17,788 nucleotides of DNA, taken from positions 1 to 17,788 of the forward strand of contig CAKUYY010000028.1 in assembly GCA_934717555.1 (NCBI GenBank), in the 5' to 3' direction. The notes beneath the pieces are model-generated. The model saw nothing but the letters and a program-made list of their open reading frames with translations, did not search any database and had not been told where the DNA came from. The position numbers and the translations under genes are program-made. Each line of letters starts with the position of its first letter. Positions within the stretch are counted from its first letter, which is position 1. Shown one piece after another: positions 1 to 6,972 of the stretch. The DNA comes from an uncultured Clostridium sp. Lineage in GTDB: Bacteria > Bacillota > Clostridia > Oscillospirales > Acutalibacteraceae.

Positions 1-2
1 AG

Positions 3-48
3 AAAGAAAGACCTTGAGTTCATTATAAACTCTTGGTCTTTCTTTTTT
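3..48. terminator. Rho-independent terminator hairpin at window edge
   Basis: Left arm 3-20 pairs with right arm 28-45, with a TT/TT internal mismatch in the middle and a 7-base loop. A run of T follows on the plus strand (44-48). It lies about 50 bases past the stop of the minus-strand DUF975 gene, where a T-rich tract is also present on the minus strand. It can therefore serve that operon, a plus-strand gene left of the window, or both. Confidence 0.7.
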
Positions 49-96
49 GGGGGACTATTCTTTTTTCACAGCCCCTTTTTTACTTGATTACAAACT

Positions 97-993
97 TCAA
101 GATTCCTCTATGGAATCAGATGGAGAATCGGGAACCGTATGAAGGGATTCGTATTCTTCCCGGATATCCTGAATCAAAATCCATTTGGCGCAGGTTACCC
201 GACTCATACGGAAATAGGGGATGACAAACAGCGCGGGGATCACAAAGAAACATAAGAGCGCCCAACCCAAGAAGGAAAGCATCAAAACAAAGGCGGAACC
301 TTTCCTTTTTTTCATGCGCAGGATAGAAAGCTTGATACAGGTATGAACCGGTTTACTTTCCAAAGCGGCCACCGCGGTTTGGGCAGCGAAATAGCGGAGC
401 ATCAGGAAAATAAATAAGATCCATCCGCCTAAGAAGAGAAGGGAAGACAAGGAAATTCCCACAACCGCCCAGGTAGGAATCTGCTGGATACCGCTGTTTG
501 CCACATTCCCCAGGATGCTGCAAACCGTCGTCAGGATAATGCCAGGGGCAAAACAGACGAGACCCCACAGAGCAGTCCGGAGAAGCAATTGAAAGGAACA
601 GGACAGGGAACGGACAAAGAGTGAACGGCTGGAGAAATAATAGAACAATTCTTGTACTGCGGGTGACTTTCCCTGAGAAGCGTGCAGATTCCAACGGACA
701 GCCCCTAGGGAAAGGGGAGAAGTCAAGGCCCAGAACAGGAGGGCGCTGACAACCCAGAAAAGAAAATAGGGCCAATTGCTCACCCGGTCCAGCATCCATT
801 CAAAAAGATCCGACCACGATGAGGGTAACCGGGTGAGGTTGACATGGAAGAGATAAGCGGCAAACTCATTACATAAGGACTGTACAATGGGGACACACAA
901 CAGGGCAACGGTGACCGCGATGGCTTTTCCCCAGTTATTGTCCCTCAAATGTTTCAGGGCTTCCCGTTTGATTTGTTTTTCGGCAGACAACAC
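97..993 (-). CDS. DUF975 family integral membrane protein
   Basis: A 298-residue polytopic membrane protein of unknown function. The N-terminus has the family's short amphipathic helix (KREALKHLRDNNWGKAIAVT) leading into the first membrane segment. A hydrophobic stretch around residues 70-95 is followed by the LGAVRWNLHASQGK segment, which resembles the conserved loop of DUF975 proteins. Three further hydrophobic blocks follow, and the C-terminal block ends in PYFRMSRVTCAKWIL before a charged tail. The start is a GTG at 993 preceded by AGGAGG at 7-base spacing. It is the last gene of a three-gene minus-strand operon, 59 bases after the HD-domain gene. Family assignment rests on the overall pattern, so it is fairly but not completely sure. 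No specific role can be inferred. Confidence 0.75.
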   Translation of the reverse strand: MLSAEKQIKREALKHLRDNNWGKAIAVTVALLCVPIVQSLCNEFAAYLFHVNLTRLPSSWSDLFEWMLDRVSNWPYFLFWVVSALLFWALTSPLSLGAVRWNLHASQGKSPAVQELFYYFSSRSLFVRSLSCSFQLLLRTALWGLVCFAPGIILTTVCSILGNVANSGIQQIPTWAVVGISLSSLLFLGGWILFIFLMLRYFAAQTAVAALESKPVHTCIKLSILRMKKRKGSAFVLMLSFLGWALLCFFVIPALFVIPYFRMSRVTCAKWILIQDIREEYESLHTVPDSPSDSIEES

Positions 994-1052
994 TGCCTCA
1001 CCTCCTGATTGATTGGTAAGCTAAGCTTATGGAGATCCAAGTATCGTCCCAG

Positions 1053-1733
1053 TTATAAAAGGCGGACCCCGTTGATGACCAGCTCGAAGGAAAGCCCCAG
1101 ATACTGCGCCGCACTGCGGCATAGGACCATACGGGTTAAAAAAATCTCGAAGTAATCCATCACGGGGCAAATATCCGTGTCAATGGTGATATCCAAAATA
1201 GCGGTTTTGTTTTCCGGGTCGATGTCCAGGGAAGCTTGTTCCACCGCGTAATTGACCCGGTCGTGGATATCAATCGCCACCCGTTCCTTATCACGGACAC
1301 GGGTACGACGGACGTCCCCTTTATCCGAGAGGATGAGCGCCGCGGCGATGGGATTGACCGCCGCGGCGGTGCCTTCGTCATGATTCCCGATGGCGGAAAC
1401 CACTTGGGCGATTTCTGCGGGGTCCATCCCCATATTGGTGAGGAGGGTAAAAGCCATCAAAGCGCCGCTCTGGGCGTGGGCGACACGGTTGACCACATTG
1501 CCGATATCGTGCATATACCCGGCAATGGCTGCCAACTCACAGGTGCGGTCGTCATAGCCCAGGCTTTTTAAAATATAGCTGGCGTAATTGGAAGAGCGTT
1601 TGGCGTGCGCAAATCCATGTTCCGTGTACCCGATGACACCTAAAATGCGATTTCCCTGTTCAATATAGGTATGAATCTGCGGGTCTTTCTGAATATCTTC
1701 CAAAGTAATGGTGTGTTTGAGTGCTGGTTCCAT
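1053..1733 (-). CDS. HD-domain phosphohydrolase
   Basis: A 226-residue soluble protein with the metal-dependent HD fold, likely a phosphohydrolase. Its substrate cannot be read from the sequence. Visible candidate metal ligands are H43 (FAHAKRS), the H75-D76 doublet (GYMHDIGN) and D137 (LSDKGD), with H118 in GNHDEG as a further conserved histidine. This spacing is typical of single-domain HD hydrolases. The C-terminal 70 residues form a mixed alpha/beta region outside the core. AAGGAGG lies 8 bases before the ATG. The gene follows the dipeptidase stop by 33 bases and precedes the DUF975 gene by 59, so the three are probably co-transcribed. The domain is certain from the motifs, while any cellular role (nucleotide or other phosphate ester turnover) would be a guess. 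Confidence 0.88.
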   Translation of the reverse strand: MEPALKHTITLEDIQKDPQIHTYIEQGNRILGVIGYTEHGFAHAKRSSNYASYILKSLGYDDRTCELAAIAGYMHDIGNVVNRVAHAQSGALMAFTLLTNMGMDPAEIAQVVSAIGNHDEGTAAAVNPIAAALILSDKGDVRRTRVRDKERVAIDIHDRVNYAVEQASLDIDPENKTAILDITIDTDICPVMDYFEIFLTRMVLCRSAAQYLGLSFELVINGVRLL

Positions 1734-1766
1734 AAAGAGTTCCTCCTTTTAGGGTTCAGGGATAGT

Positions 1767-3149
1767 TTAGTTTGCATCCGTGAACATCCGGTACATGGCT
1801 TCCAGACAGATTTGGGCGTGCAGGAGGAACGACTCCATATCGATATATTCATCCGATTGATGCAGGCGGAAATCCTGCCCTTCAAATACCGGGCCGAAGG
1901 CCACACCTTTGCCTTGCAGCTGGCGGGCATAAGTGCCGCCGCCTGTGGCATACAGCTTGGCGGGATTTCCAATGACGCTTTGATAAGCGTCTTTTAACAG
2001 AATAATCAATGAGGTATGTTCTGGAACATACAGGGGCTTATTATGGTTGAGTACTTTTACAGACAGGCCATCCCTCTGGGCGCGCCGCTCCACGGTCTGC
2101 AAAATTTTGTCTCCGTCCGCCGTGACCGGATAACGGATATCCAAAAGGGCTTTGGCGTGATTGGGACCAATATCCACCACACCGACGTTGACAGTGAGGG
2201 GGCCCGATTCTTTATCCCTTTGGCGTATTCCTAAGGAAAGCCCGTTTGTTTCCAGGTCAATGGCGTCGTCGATAAAGGCGCACAGGCTTCCCAATACGGT
2301 ATGGCCGAAATTAGAGGCCAGTAAGCGGATCAAATGGGTGGCGGCGTTAAATCCTTTTTCCGGTTCCATGGCATGGCTGGAAACGCCTGTAGACTGTACC
2401 ATCATACCGTCAAGTGTATAATGGAAAATAAATTTTCCCTCTTTGGCGTCGGCTAAGCGCTGTAATTGATGGTCTTCCATCTCCGTACAGTCCAAAAGGG
2501 CATTGGCCTTGTCAGGAACGGCGTTGACTACCGTACCGGCGCGAAAAGCCGTGAGGGTGGTGCCATCGTGGGTGGGGGCGCTGACCTCGATTTGAAGAAT
2601 CCCTTTTTCCCGGTTGCAGATACCATATTCCGCGTCCGGTGTAAACGCCATGACCGGTAATTCCTGGGAAGCGAAATAACGGGACATATCATTCATGCCG
2701 CATTCTTCTCCAGCGCCAAAAATCGCTCGTAAGCGGCGTTTCCCAATAACGCCCGCGTCTTTTAAGGCTTTCAGGCAATACAGGCTTACCACGGCGCTTC
2801 CCTTATCGTCAGCCACGCCGCGGCCGTAAAGTTTGCCGTCCCGTTCTACCGCGCAGAAGGGATCGCTGCTCCAGCTGTCCCCGGCGGGCACCACGTCCAC
2901 ATGGGTGAGCACAGCCGCCACTTCCGGGCCTTCCCCGTACTGGGCGTGCCCGGCCGCATTGTCTATATTGACCGTCTCCAGCCCCATTTCTTTGGCCCGG
3001 CTTAGTATCCACTGCAAAGCGCGGGCAGCCTCTTCCCCGCAGGGATATTCCCCGCTTTGCGGTACCGCGCAGGAGGGGATAGACACCAATTCCTTGATAT
3101 CCCGAAAGATTTCGTCTTTATATGCCAAAATACGATCTCCAAATAACAT
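1767..3149 (-). CDS. M20 family dipeptidase, PepV/Sapep type
   Basis: A 460-residue zinc metallopeptidase of the M20 family, close in length and motifs to PepV/Sapep dipeptidases, which hydrolyse dipeptides in the cytoplasm. The two-metal site is complete: H83 in LTHVDVVPAG (with catalytic-site D85), bridging D114 in GRGVADDKG, general base E148 with ligand E149 in GAGEECG, D172 in FTPDAEYG, and H430 in FRLHQSDEY. The lid domain is inserted between about residues 185 and 360. No signal peptide is present. AAAGGA lies upstream of the ATG. It is the first gene of the operon with the HD protein and the DUF975 membrane protein, and a TATAAT box lies about 60 bases upstream. Family is sure; PepV-like rather than another M20 dipeptidase is likely from the length and the ADDKG motif. 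Confidence 0.9.
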   Translation of the reverse strand: MLFGDRILAYKDEIFRDIKELVSIPSCAVPQSGEYPCGEEAARALQWILSRAKEMGLETVNIDNAAGHAQYGEGPEVAAVLTHVDVVPAGDSWSSDPFCAVERDGKLYGRGVADDKGSAVVSLYCLKALKDAGVIGKRRLRAIFGAGEECGMNDMSRYFASQELPVMAFTPDAEYGICNREKGILQIEVSAPTHDGTTLTAFRAGTVVNAVPDKANALLDCTEMEDHQLQRLADAKEGKFIFHYTLDGMMVQSTGVSSHAMEPEKGFNAATHLIRLLASNFGHTVLGSLCAFIDDAIDLETNGLSLGIRQRDKESGPLTVNVGVVDIGPNHAKALLDIRYPVTADGDKILQTVERRAQRDGLSVKVLNHNKPLYVPEHTSLIILLKDAYQSVIGNPAKLYATGGGTYARQLQGKGVAFGPVFEGQDFRLHQSDEYIDMESFLLHAQICLEAMYRMFTDAN

Positions 3150-3170
3150 GAGAAAACCATTCCTTTCTTA

Positions 3171-3187
3171 CCAGTGTTTCCCACTGG
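3171..3187 (-). other. Small stem-loop in the leader of the dipeptidase operon
   Basis: CCAGTG and CACTGG form a perfect 6-bp stem with a 5-base loop, ending a few bases before the AAAGGA ribosome binding site of the dipeptidase gene. It is part of the predicted 5' untranslated region and could modulate ribosome access or RNA stability. This is seen as sequence only; the function is inference. Confidence 0.35.
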
Positions 3188-3209
3188 GCCAATTTCCATA
3201 CATGATAGT

Positions 3210-3238
3210 ATTATACAGCAAACCGGCCATTTTTTACA
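3210..3238 (-). promoter_or_regulatory. Sigma-A type promoter of the pepV-like/HD/DUF975 operon
   Basis: On the minus strand a perfect TATAAT box (3210-3215) follows a 17-base spacer from TGTAAA (3233-3238), a poor -35 match. A better -35, TTGACA, lies further upstream near 3259-3264 but would need a different -10 (TGTGTA). The predicted leader is roughly 50-60 bases, with the stem-loop near its end. Confidence 0.55.
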
Positions 3239-3328
3239 CAGTTTTCCAGAGAAATCTTGTCAAACCACAGATTTTTCTTTTGTGCAGGGATAAGAGGGAC
3301 GCTGTCGAAAAAAAAATTTACAAGACAA

Positions 3329-3358
3329 GGAGCCGCACGTTAGCTGGGCGGCCCCCCC
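3329..3358. terminator. Weak GC-rich hairpin, possible terminator
   Basis: GGAGCCGC (3329-3336) pairs with GCGGCCCC (3348-3355) with one mismatch and an 11-base loop. A short T run follows on the plus strand, and a displaced run of nine T on the minus strand. It lies just past the stop of the small degenerate ORF at 3369-3483, so it may have terminated that unit. The T tract is not ideally placed. Confidence 0.3.
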
Positions 3359-3368
3359 TTTTAGATCC

Positions 3369-3483
3369 TCAATCGTCGTTCAGCAGTTCGTCCGTGTTTA
3401 AAATCTGGGCCAACACTTTTCAGTTCCATATCCGTTACAAAGTACGTTGATTTCTTTTTGTCAATAGAGAATTTGAGCCCCAT
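3369..3483 (-). pseudogene. Tiny frameshifted ORF divergent from the XRE regulator
   Basis: Two good-looking reading segments on the minus strand join if one A is removed from an AAAA run at 3417-3420. The first starts at ATG 3483 and reads MGLKFSIDKK and onward to TDMELK; the second continues VLAQILNTDELLNDD and stops at 3369. The joined product would be about 37 residues, charged and probably helical. The amino-acid composition of both halves looks coding, unlike random intergenic sequence. I do not recognise the family. There is no ribosome binding site before ATG 3483, and an in-frame stop lies just upstream of a neighbouring GTG. It may be a decayed gene fragment, a homopolymer sequencing error in a real small gene, or chance. 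It faces away from the XRE gene at 3558 with an operator-like palindrome between them. Confidence 0.35.
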
Positions 3484-3492
3484 ACTAGACTT

Positions 3493-3539
3493 TTGTATCA
3501 CTCAGTGTTACTATCGTAACAAGTAATGTCCTAATACAA
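3493..3539. promoter_or_regulatory. Operator/promoter region with nested inverted repeats upstream of XRE gene
   Basis: A perfect palindrome TGTTAC-TATC-GTAACA occupies 3506-3521. A second pair of arms, TTGTAT at 3493-3498 and ATACAA at 3534-3539, flanks it. For the plus-strand XRE gene, TTACTA (3508-3513) and TAATAC (3532-3537) are possible -35/-10 boxes. On the minus strand TTGTTA and GATACA are 17 bases apart. The palindrome would overlap promoters in both directions, as expected for an autoregulated XRE repressor. The inverted repeat is directly visible; repressor binding is inference. Confidence 0.5.
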
Positions 3540-3557
3540 GACATAAGGGGATTATCC

Positions 3558-3800
3558 ATGAAAAGAATCCTTGATACAGAGCATGTAAATATCATCGGCG
3601 GACGGATCAAAGAGGCGAGGATTGCCGCCGGACTGAGCCAAAAGCAGTTGTCGGAAAGGCTGGAACTGCTGGCGGTTTACACCTGCCGGGGTTCTGTTTC
3701 CCGGATAGAAAATGGCAGGCGGGCCGTCACGGATATTGAAATCGACGCGATTTCCAAGGTGCTGAACGTATCCCTTGATTACCTGTTTGGCCGCGAGTGA
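3558..3800 (+). CDS. XRE family HTH transcriptional regulator
   Basis: An 80-residue protein that is essentially a single Cro/C1-type helix-turn-helix domain. The core runs from IGGRIKEARIAAGLSQKQLS, through the recognition segment with SVSRIENGRR, to the closing ISKVLNVSLDYLFG, the usual end of this fold. AAGGGG sits 7 bases before ATG 3558. The region upstream carries a perfect palindrome (3506-3521), a plausible autorepression site. Divergent from it lies a tiny frameshifted ORF that may be what remains of a partner gene. The stretch between its stop and the terminator at 3911 holds no supportable gene. It is a DNA-binding regulator with high certainty, but its target beyond itself is unknown. 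Confidence 0.88.
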   Translation: MKRILDTEHVNIIGGRIKEARIAAGLSQKQLSERLELLAVYTCRGSVSRIENGRRAVTDIEIDAISKVLNVSLDYLFGRE

Positions 3801-3910
3801 AAGAAGCCTGAGAAGGAAACCCTTACATGATTGGGGAATCCTGGCTAAGCGGAAACAATAACGGGAATGGATAGGATCGCAAAAAAGAGCAAAGAAAAAA
3901 GGATATAAAA

Positions 3911-3947
3911 AGAACCGGCGGGGTGGTTGTCCGCCGGTTCTTCTTTT
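3911..3947. terminator. Bidirectional terminator between XRE gene and manA
   Basis: Eleven perfect base pairs, AGAACCGGCGG (3911-3921) with CCGCCGGTTCT (3931-3941), and a 9-base loop. T-rich tracts lie on both sides (TCTTTTC on plus, TTTTTATAT on minus). It is placed between convergent units, the XRE gene on plus and the pgm-manA operon on minus. Confidence 0.85.
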
Positions 3948-4014
3948 CAGCATGTGAAATTGATATGTTTCTTGTTTCCAAAAAACAACTGTCCAGGATT
4001 TATAAGAAAACTCT

Positions 4015-4977
4015 TTAAACGGTGGTGAACAGGAATTGGCAGGTTCCGGAAACTGTATAAGCCCCGGTCCCAGCAGGCAGGAAAATGCTTTCGCCCTTCG
4101 TCATGGAGAGGTTCTGGCCGTTGCATGTTACCGTGGCTTCCCCTTCCAGGCAGAGCAGGGAATGGAAACTCTTGTTGTCGGCGTTTAAGGAAGCGGATTT
4201 TTCCACATCCATGCGGGTCACGGTGAAATACTCGCAGGAGGCCAGCAGGGTGGAGCAATAACCGTCATGCTGCTGGGGCTCTCCCTGGGGTTTGCAGGAA
4301 CGGGTGGGGGGCTCCAAGCGGGTGACGTCCACAGCCTTGTCGATATGCAGCTCCCTGGGTTTGCCGTCGGTTCCCAGGCGGCAAAAGTCATAAATGCGGT
4401 AGGTGGTATTGGAGTTCTGCTGGATCTCGGCGATCAGGATACCCTTGCCGATGGCGTGCAGGGTACCCGCGTCGATAAAGAAAACATCCCCTTTGTGCAC
4501 AGGCACACTGTTGGTGACTTCCAATAAGGTATTATCTTCAATGCGTCTGCGGAATTCCTCTTTGGAGATCTGGTCCTTAAAGCCATAAAGGAGTTCGGCA
4601 CCCGGGTCGCAGTCCACGATATACCACATTTCGGTTTTGCCGTATTCGCCCTCTACGCGCATGGCGTACTCATTGTTAGGATGTACCTGCACGGAAAGGC
4701 TCTGTTTGGCGTCGATCAGCTTGACCAGGATAGGGAAGTACTCAAAGGACTTGCAGTCCTCCCCCAGCACACCTTTGCCCTGTTTCTCAATATATTCCGG
4801 CAGGGTCATGCCGGCGAATTCGCCGTTGGCGATGATGGAACAGCCGTCCTTATGGCAGGAAAGCTCCCAGCTTTCCGCCACCTTTTCCAGGTCGGTCACT
4901 TTGCCGTAATCGGTTTTCAGACGGGTGCCGCCCCACAGGTAATCCTTGCAGGGAGGGGTTAATTTCATGGGATACAT
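4015..4977 (-). CDS. manA: Mannose-6-phosphate isomerase, class I
   Basis: A 320-residue cupin-fold zinc enzyme that interconverts fructose-6-phosphate and mannose-6-phosphate in the cytoplasm. The family's metal ligands are visible: Q97 and H99 in SVQVHPNNEYA, E116 in GKTEMWYI, and H174 in DAGTLHAIG. The downstream signature QNSNTTYRIYDF contains the conserved arginine R194. The N-terminus carries the typical WGG (residues 15-17) of the short bacterial form, and the length matches Bacillus-type ManA (about 315 residues). AAGGAG precedes the first ATG at about 10 bases. It is the second gene after the phosphoglucomutase/phosphomannomutase, with a 38-base gap, so both are co-transcribed. Together they supply mannose-1-phosphate or glucose-phosphate for polysaccharide precursors. 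Terminated by the hairpin at 3911-3941. Confidence 0.95.
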   Translation of the reverse strand: MYPMKLTPPCKDYLWGGTRLKTDYGKVTDLEKVAESWELSCHKDGCSIIANGEFAGMTLPEYIEKQGKGVLGEDCKSFEYFPILVKLIDAKQSLSVQVHPNNEYAMRVEGEYGKTEMWYIVDCDPGAELLYGFKDQISKEEFRRRIEDNTLLEVTNSVPVHKGDVFFIDAGTLHAIGKGILIAEIQQNSNTTYRIYDFCRLGTDGKPRELHIDKAVDVTRLEPPTRSCKPQGEPQQHDGYCSTLLASCEYFTVTRMDVEKSASLNADNKSFHSLLCLEGEATVTCNGQNLSMTKGESIFLPAGTGAYTVSGTCQFLFTTV

Positions 4978-5015
4978 AAATATTACTCTCCTTTGTCAGA
5001 CAATGGGGAACGCTA

Positions 5016-6719
5016 TTACAGCCCCAGCATTTCCTTGGCGGACTGCTTGAGGGTATCGGTGATCTTCTGGGCCTCGGCCATATCGGCGCCCTTGGCGGAT
5101 AAGTAAATCTTGATCTTGGGTTCCGTGCCGGAAGGACGGATAATCATCTTTCCGCCGTTGTCCAGGCGGTATTCCAGCACATTGGATTTCGGCAGGGAGA
5201 CGGGTTTGCTCTCGCTGCCGTCCACACGCACGGAGACTAAATAATCAGTGTGGCCGCACACGGTATACGGTCCGATCTTCTCGGGGGCGTTATCCCGCAG
5301 GGACTGCATGATCCGGTTCATATTATTCATGCCTTCCGCGCCTTCAAAGGCAAAGTCGGTGAGCTGGTTCTTATAATAACCAAACTCGTCATAGAGGGCG
5401 TTGAGGGCGTCCACCAGGGTCTTGCCCAAATTTTTATAGTACAGGGCCATTTCGCAGATCAGCATGCTGGCCACCACGGCGTCCTTATCCCGCACATAGC
5501 CGCCGCTGAGGTAGCCGTAGCTTTCCTCGAACCCGAAGATATAGCGGTCACGCTGGCCTTCTTTTTCCAGCAGACCGATCTGTTCTCCGATGAATTTAAA
5601 GCCGGTGAGCACTTCCCGCAGCTCAATGCCGTATTTCTCAGCCACACGGTTGGCCATATCGGTGGTCACAATGGTTTTGACCGCTACCGGGTTTTTGGGC
5701 ATGGTGCCGTTTTGGATGCGGCATTTGGCGATATAGTCCAGCAGCAGCACGCCGACCTCATTGCCGGTGAGAAGCTGGTATTCCCCGTTCTGATTGACGG
5801 CGATACCCACGCGGTCGCAGTCCGGGTCGGTGGCCAGCAGCAGGTCGGGATGCACTTTTTCACACAGTTCCAAACCTTTTTGCAGGGCTTCCCGGATTTC
5901 CGGGTTGGGGAACGGGCAGGTGGGGAAATGGCCGTCGGGCATCTTCTGTTCGGGAACCACGGTGACGTCCTTGATCCCGATACGGTCCAGAATGCTGGTG
6001 ACGCACCGCAAACCGGTGCCGTTTAAAGGCGTATAAACCACTTTCAGATCGCCTTTGGCGCCGGGGTTGATGCTCTGTTCCTGAACACAGGTGAGGAACT
6101 TGTCCACCACCTCGTCGGTGATATACTGGATTTTTCCGGCTTTCAGGGCCTCGTCGAAGTCCATGGTTTTCACATCGTCGAACGCGTCCACTTCATTGAT
6201 GGCATTGAGGATTTTGTCCGCCATTTCCAGAGTGATTTGGCAGCCGTCGGAACCGTACACCTTATAGCCGTTGTATTTGGCGGGGTTATGGCTGGCGGTG
6301 ACACAGATACCCGCGGCGCATTTCAGCTCGCGCACGGCGAAGGAGAGGGAGGGTGTGGGCATCAGTTCCGGGTAAATATGGGCGGTGATGCCGTTGGCGG
6401 CCAGCACGGATGCGGCTTCTTTGGCGAAACGGTCGGATTTGATGCGGCTGTCATAAGCGATGGCTGCGCTCAAGTTGTCGCTGTGCTTTAATAAGTAATT
6501 AGCTAAGCCTTGAGTGGCGCGGCGGATGGTATAGATATTCAGACGGTTGGTGCCAGCGCCGATCACGCCGCGAAGCCCGCCGGTTCCAAATTCTAATTCC
6601 CGATAAAAACGGTCTTTGACGCCCTCGGCATCGTGTTCAATTTCTTTTAATTCCTGTACCAAATCGGTGTCCTCCGTAGCGAGAGAACACCATCTTTGAT
6701 AGGTTGCCTGCATGTCCAT
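5016..6719 (-). CDS. Phosphoglucomutase/phosphomannomutase (alpha-D-phosphohexomutase)
   Basis: A 567-residue phosphohexomutase that interconverts hexose-1- and hexose-6-phosphates through a phosphoserine intermediate. The four family landmarks are all present: active-site S143 in TASHNPAKYNGYK, the metal loop D298-P-D300-C-D302-R, the sugar-binding loop GFEESYGYL (396-404), and the phosphate-binding RPSGTEPK (528-535). The length fits the PgcA-type Gram-positive enzymes rather than the roughly 450-residue ManB/GlmM group. An ORF extension reaches 6770, but AAAGGGG lies 8 bases before ATG 6719, which I take as the start. The second ATG, 6 bases on, is a weaker option. It is the first gene of an operon with manA. 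Substrate preference between glucose and mannose cannot be settled from sequence; proximity to manA favours some mannose use. Confidence 0.93.
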   Translation of the reverse strand: MDMQATYQRWCSLATEDTDLVQELKEIEHDAEGVKDRFYRELEFGTGGLRGVIGAGTNRLNIYTIRRATQGLANYLLKHSDNLSAAIAYDSRIKSDRFAKEAASVLAANGITAHIYPELMPTPSLSFAVRELKCAAGICVTASHNPAKYNGYKVYGSDGCQITLEMADKILNAINEVDAFDDVKTMDFDEALKAGKIQYITDEVVDKFLTCVQEQSINPGAKGDLKVVYTPLNGTGLRCVTSILDRIGIKDVTVVPEQKMPDGHFPTCPFPNPEIREALQKGLELCEKVHPDLLLATDPDCDRVGIAVNQNGEYQLLTGNEVGVLLLDYIAKCRIQNGTMPKNPVAVKTIVTTDMANRVAEKYGIELREVLTGFKFIGEQIGLLEKEGQRDRYIFGFEESYGYLSGGYVRDKDAVVASMLICEMALYYKNLGKTLVDALNALYDEFGYYKNQLTDFAFEGAEGMNNMNRIMQSLRDNAPEKIGPYTVCGHTDYLVSVRVDGSESKPVSLPKSNVLEYRLDNGGKMIIRPSGTEPKIKIYLSAKGADMAEAQKITDTLKQSAKEMLGL

Positions 6720-6877
6720 GGAAAGATCCCCTTTCTTACTATCAATTTTTCCAATATGGAGTGCTAACAAGCATAGATGACTGTTTTTATTTTACCTCAA
6801 AGAGATGAAAATGAAAAGATAGAAACAAGAGAAAAAAGACTATTTTCACAAAATTTACGAATATCAGGAATTTGACA

Positions 6878-6906
6878 TTTTCATATTTTTGAGAATGTGT
6901 TATGGT
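6878..6906 (+). promoter_or_regulatory. Likely promoter of the ferredoxin/ASKHA–ABC exporter operon
   Basis: TTTTCA (6878-6883) and TATGGT (6901-6906) are separated by 17 bases. A consensus TTGACA at 6872-6877 lies just upstream but lacks a good -10 at standard spacing. The region between the divergent pgm and ASKHA genes is AT-rich and must hold promoters in both directions. For the minus-strand pgm operon I see only TAAAAT preceded 17 bases upstream by TTTTCA. Confidence 0.45.
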
Positions 6907-6911
6907 AAAAG

Positions 6912-6950
6912 GAATCAAAAGAGATTCTAAGTGTATGGCGATGGAATCTC
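6912..6950 (+). promoter_or_regulatory. Leader with two mutually exclusive hairpins
   Basis: GAGATTC (6921-6927) can pair perfectly with GAATCTC (6944-6950), or its GATTC part can pair with GAATC at 6912-6916. The two structures share one strand, so only one can form at a time. The element ends about 10-20 bases before the start of the ASKHA gene, where its downstream arm adjoins the purine-rich ribosome binding region. It matches no riboswitch class I know; regulation is inference. Confidence 0.3.
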
Positions 6951-6972
6951 AAGGAAAAAGGCAGGTGTCGCT

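Noticed and set aside
3827..3874. A 15-codon ATG frame with AAGGA 9 bases upstream, after the XRE gene
   Set aside because: It is too short, Asn/Gly-rich and unrecognisable; one purine run is not enough support.
3552..3953. A 133-codon minus-strand frame covering the XRE gene
   Set aside because: It is the antisense shadow of a clear HTH gene and runs through a terminator hairpin.
5250..6026. A 258-codon open frame on the plus strand inside the phosphohexomutase gene
   Set aside because: It is antisense to a gene with all catalytic motifs, has no ribosome binding site, and its His/Gly/Val-rich composition is typical of a complementary-strand shadow.
6759..6767. GAGTGCTAA, the right half of a CIRCE heat-shock operator, upstream of the phosphohexomutase gene
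   Set aside because: The left half TTAGCACTC is absent at the required 9-base distance, so it is a chance half-site.
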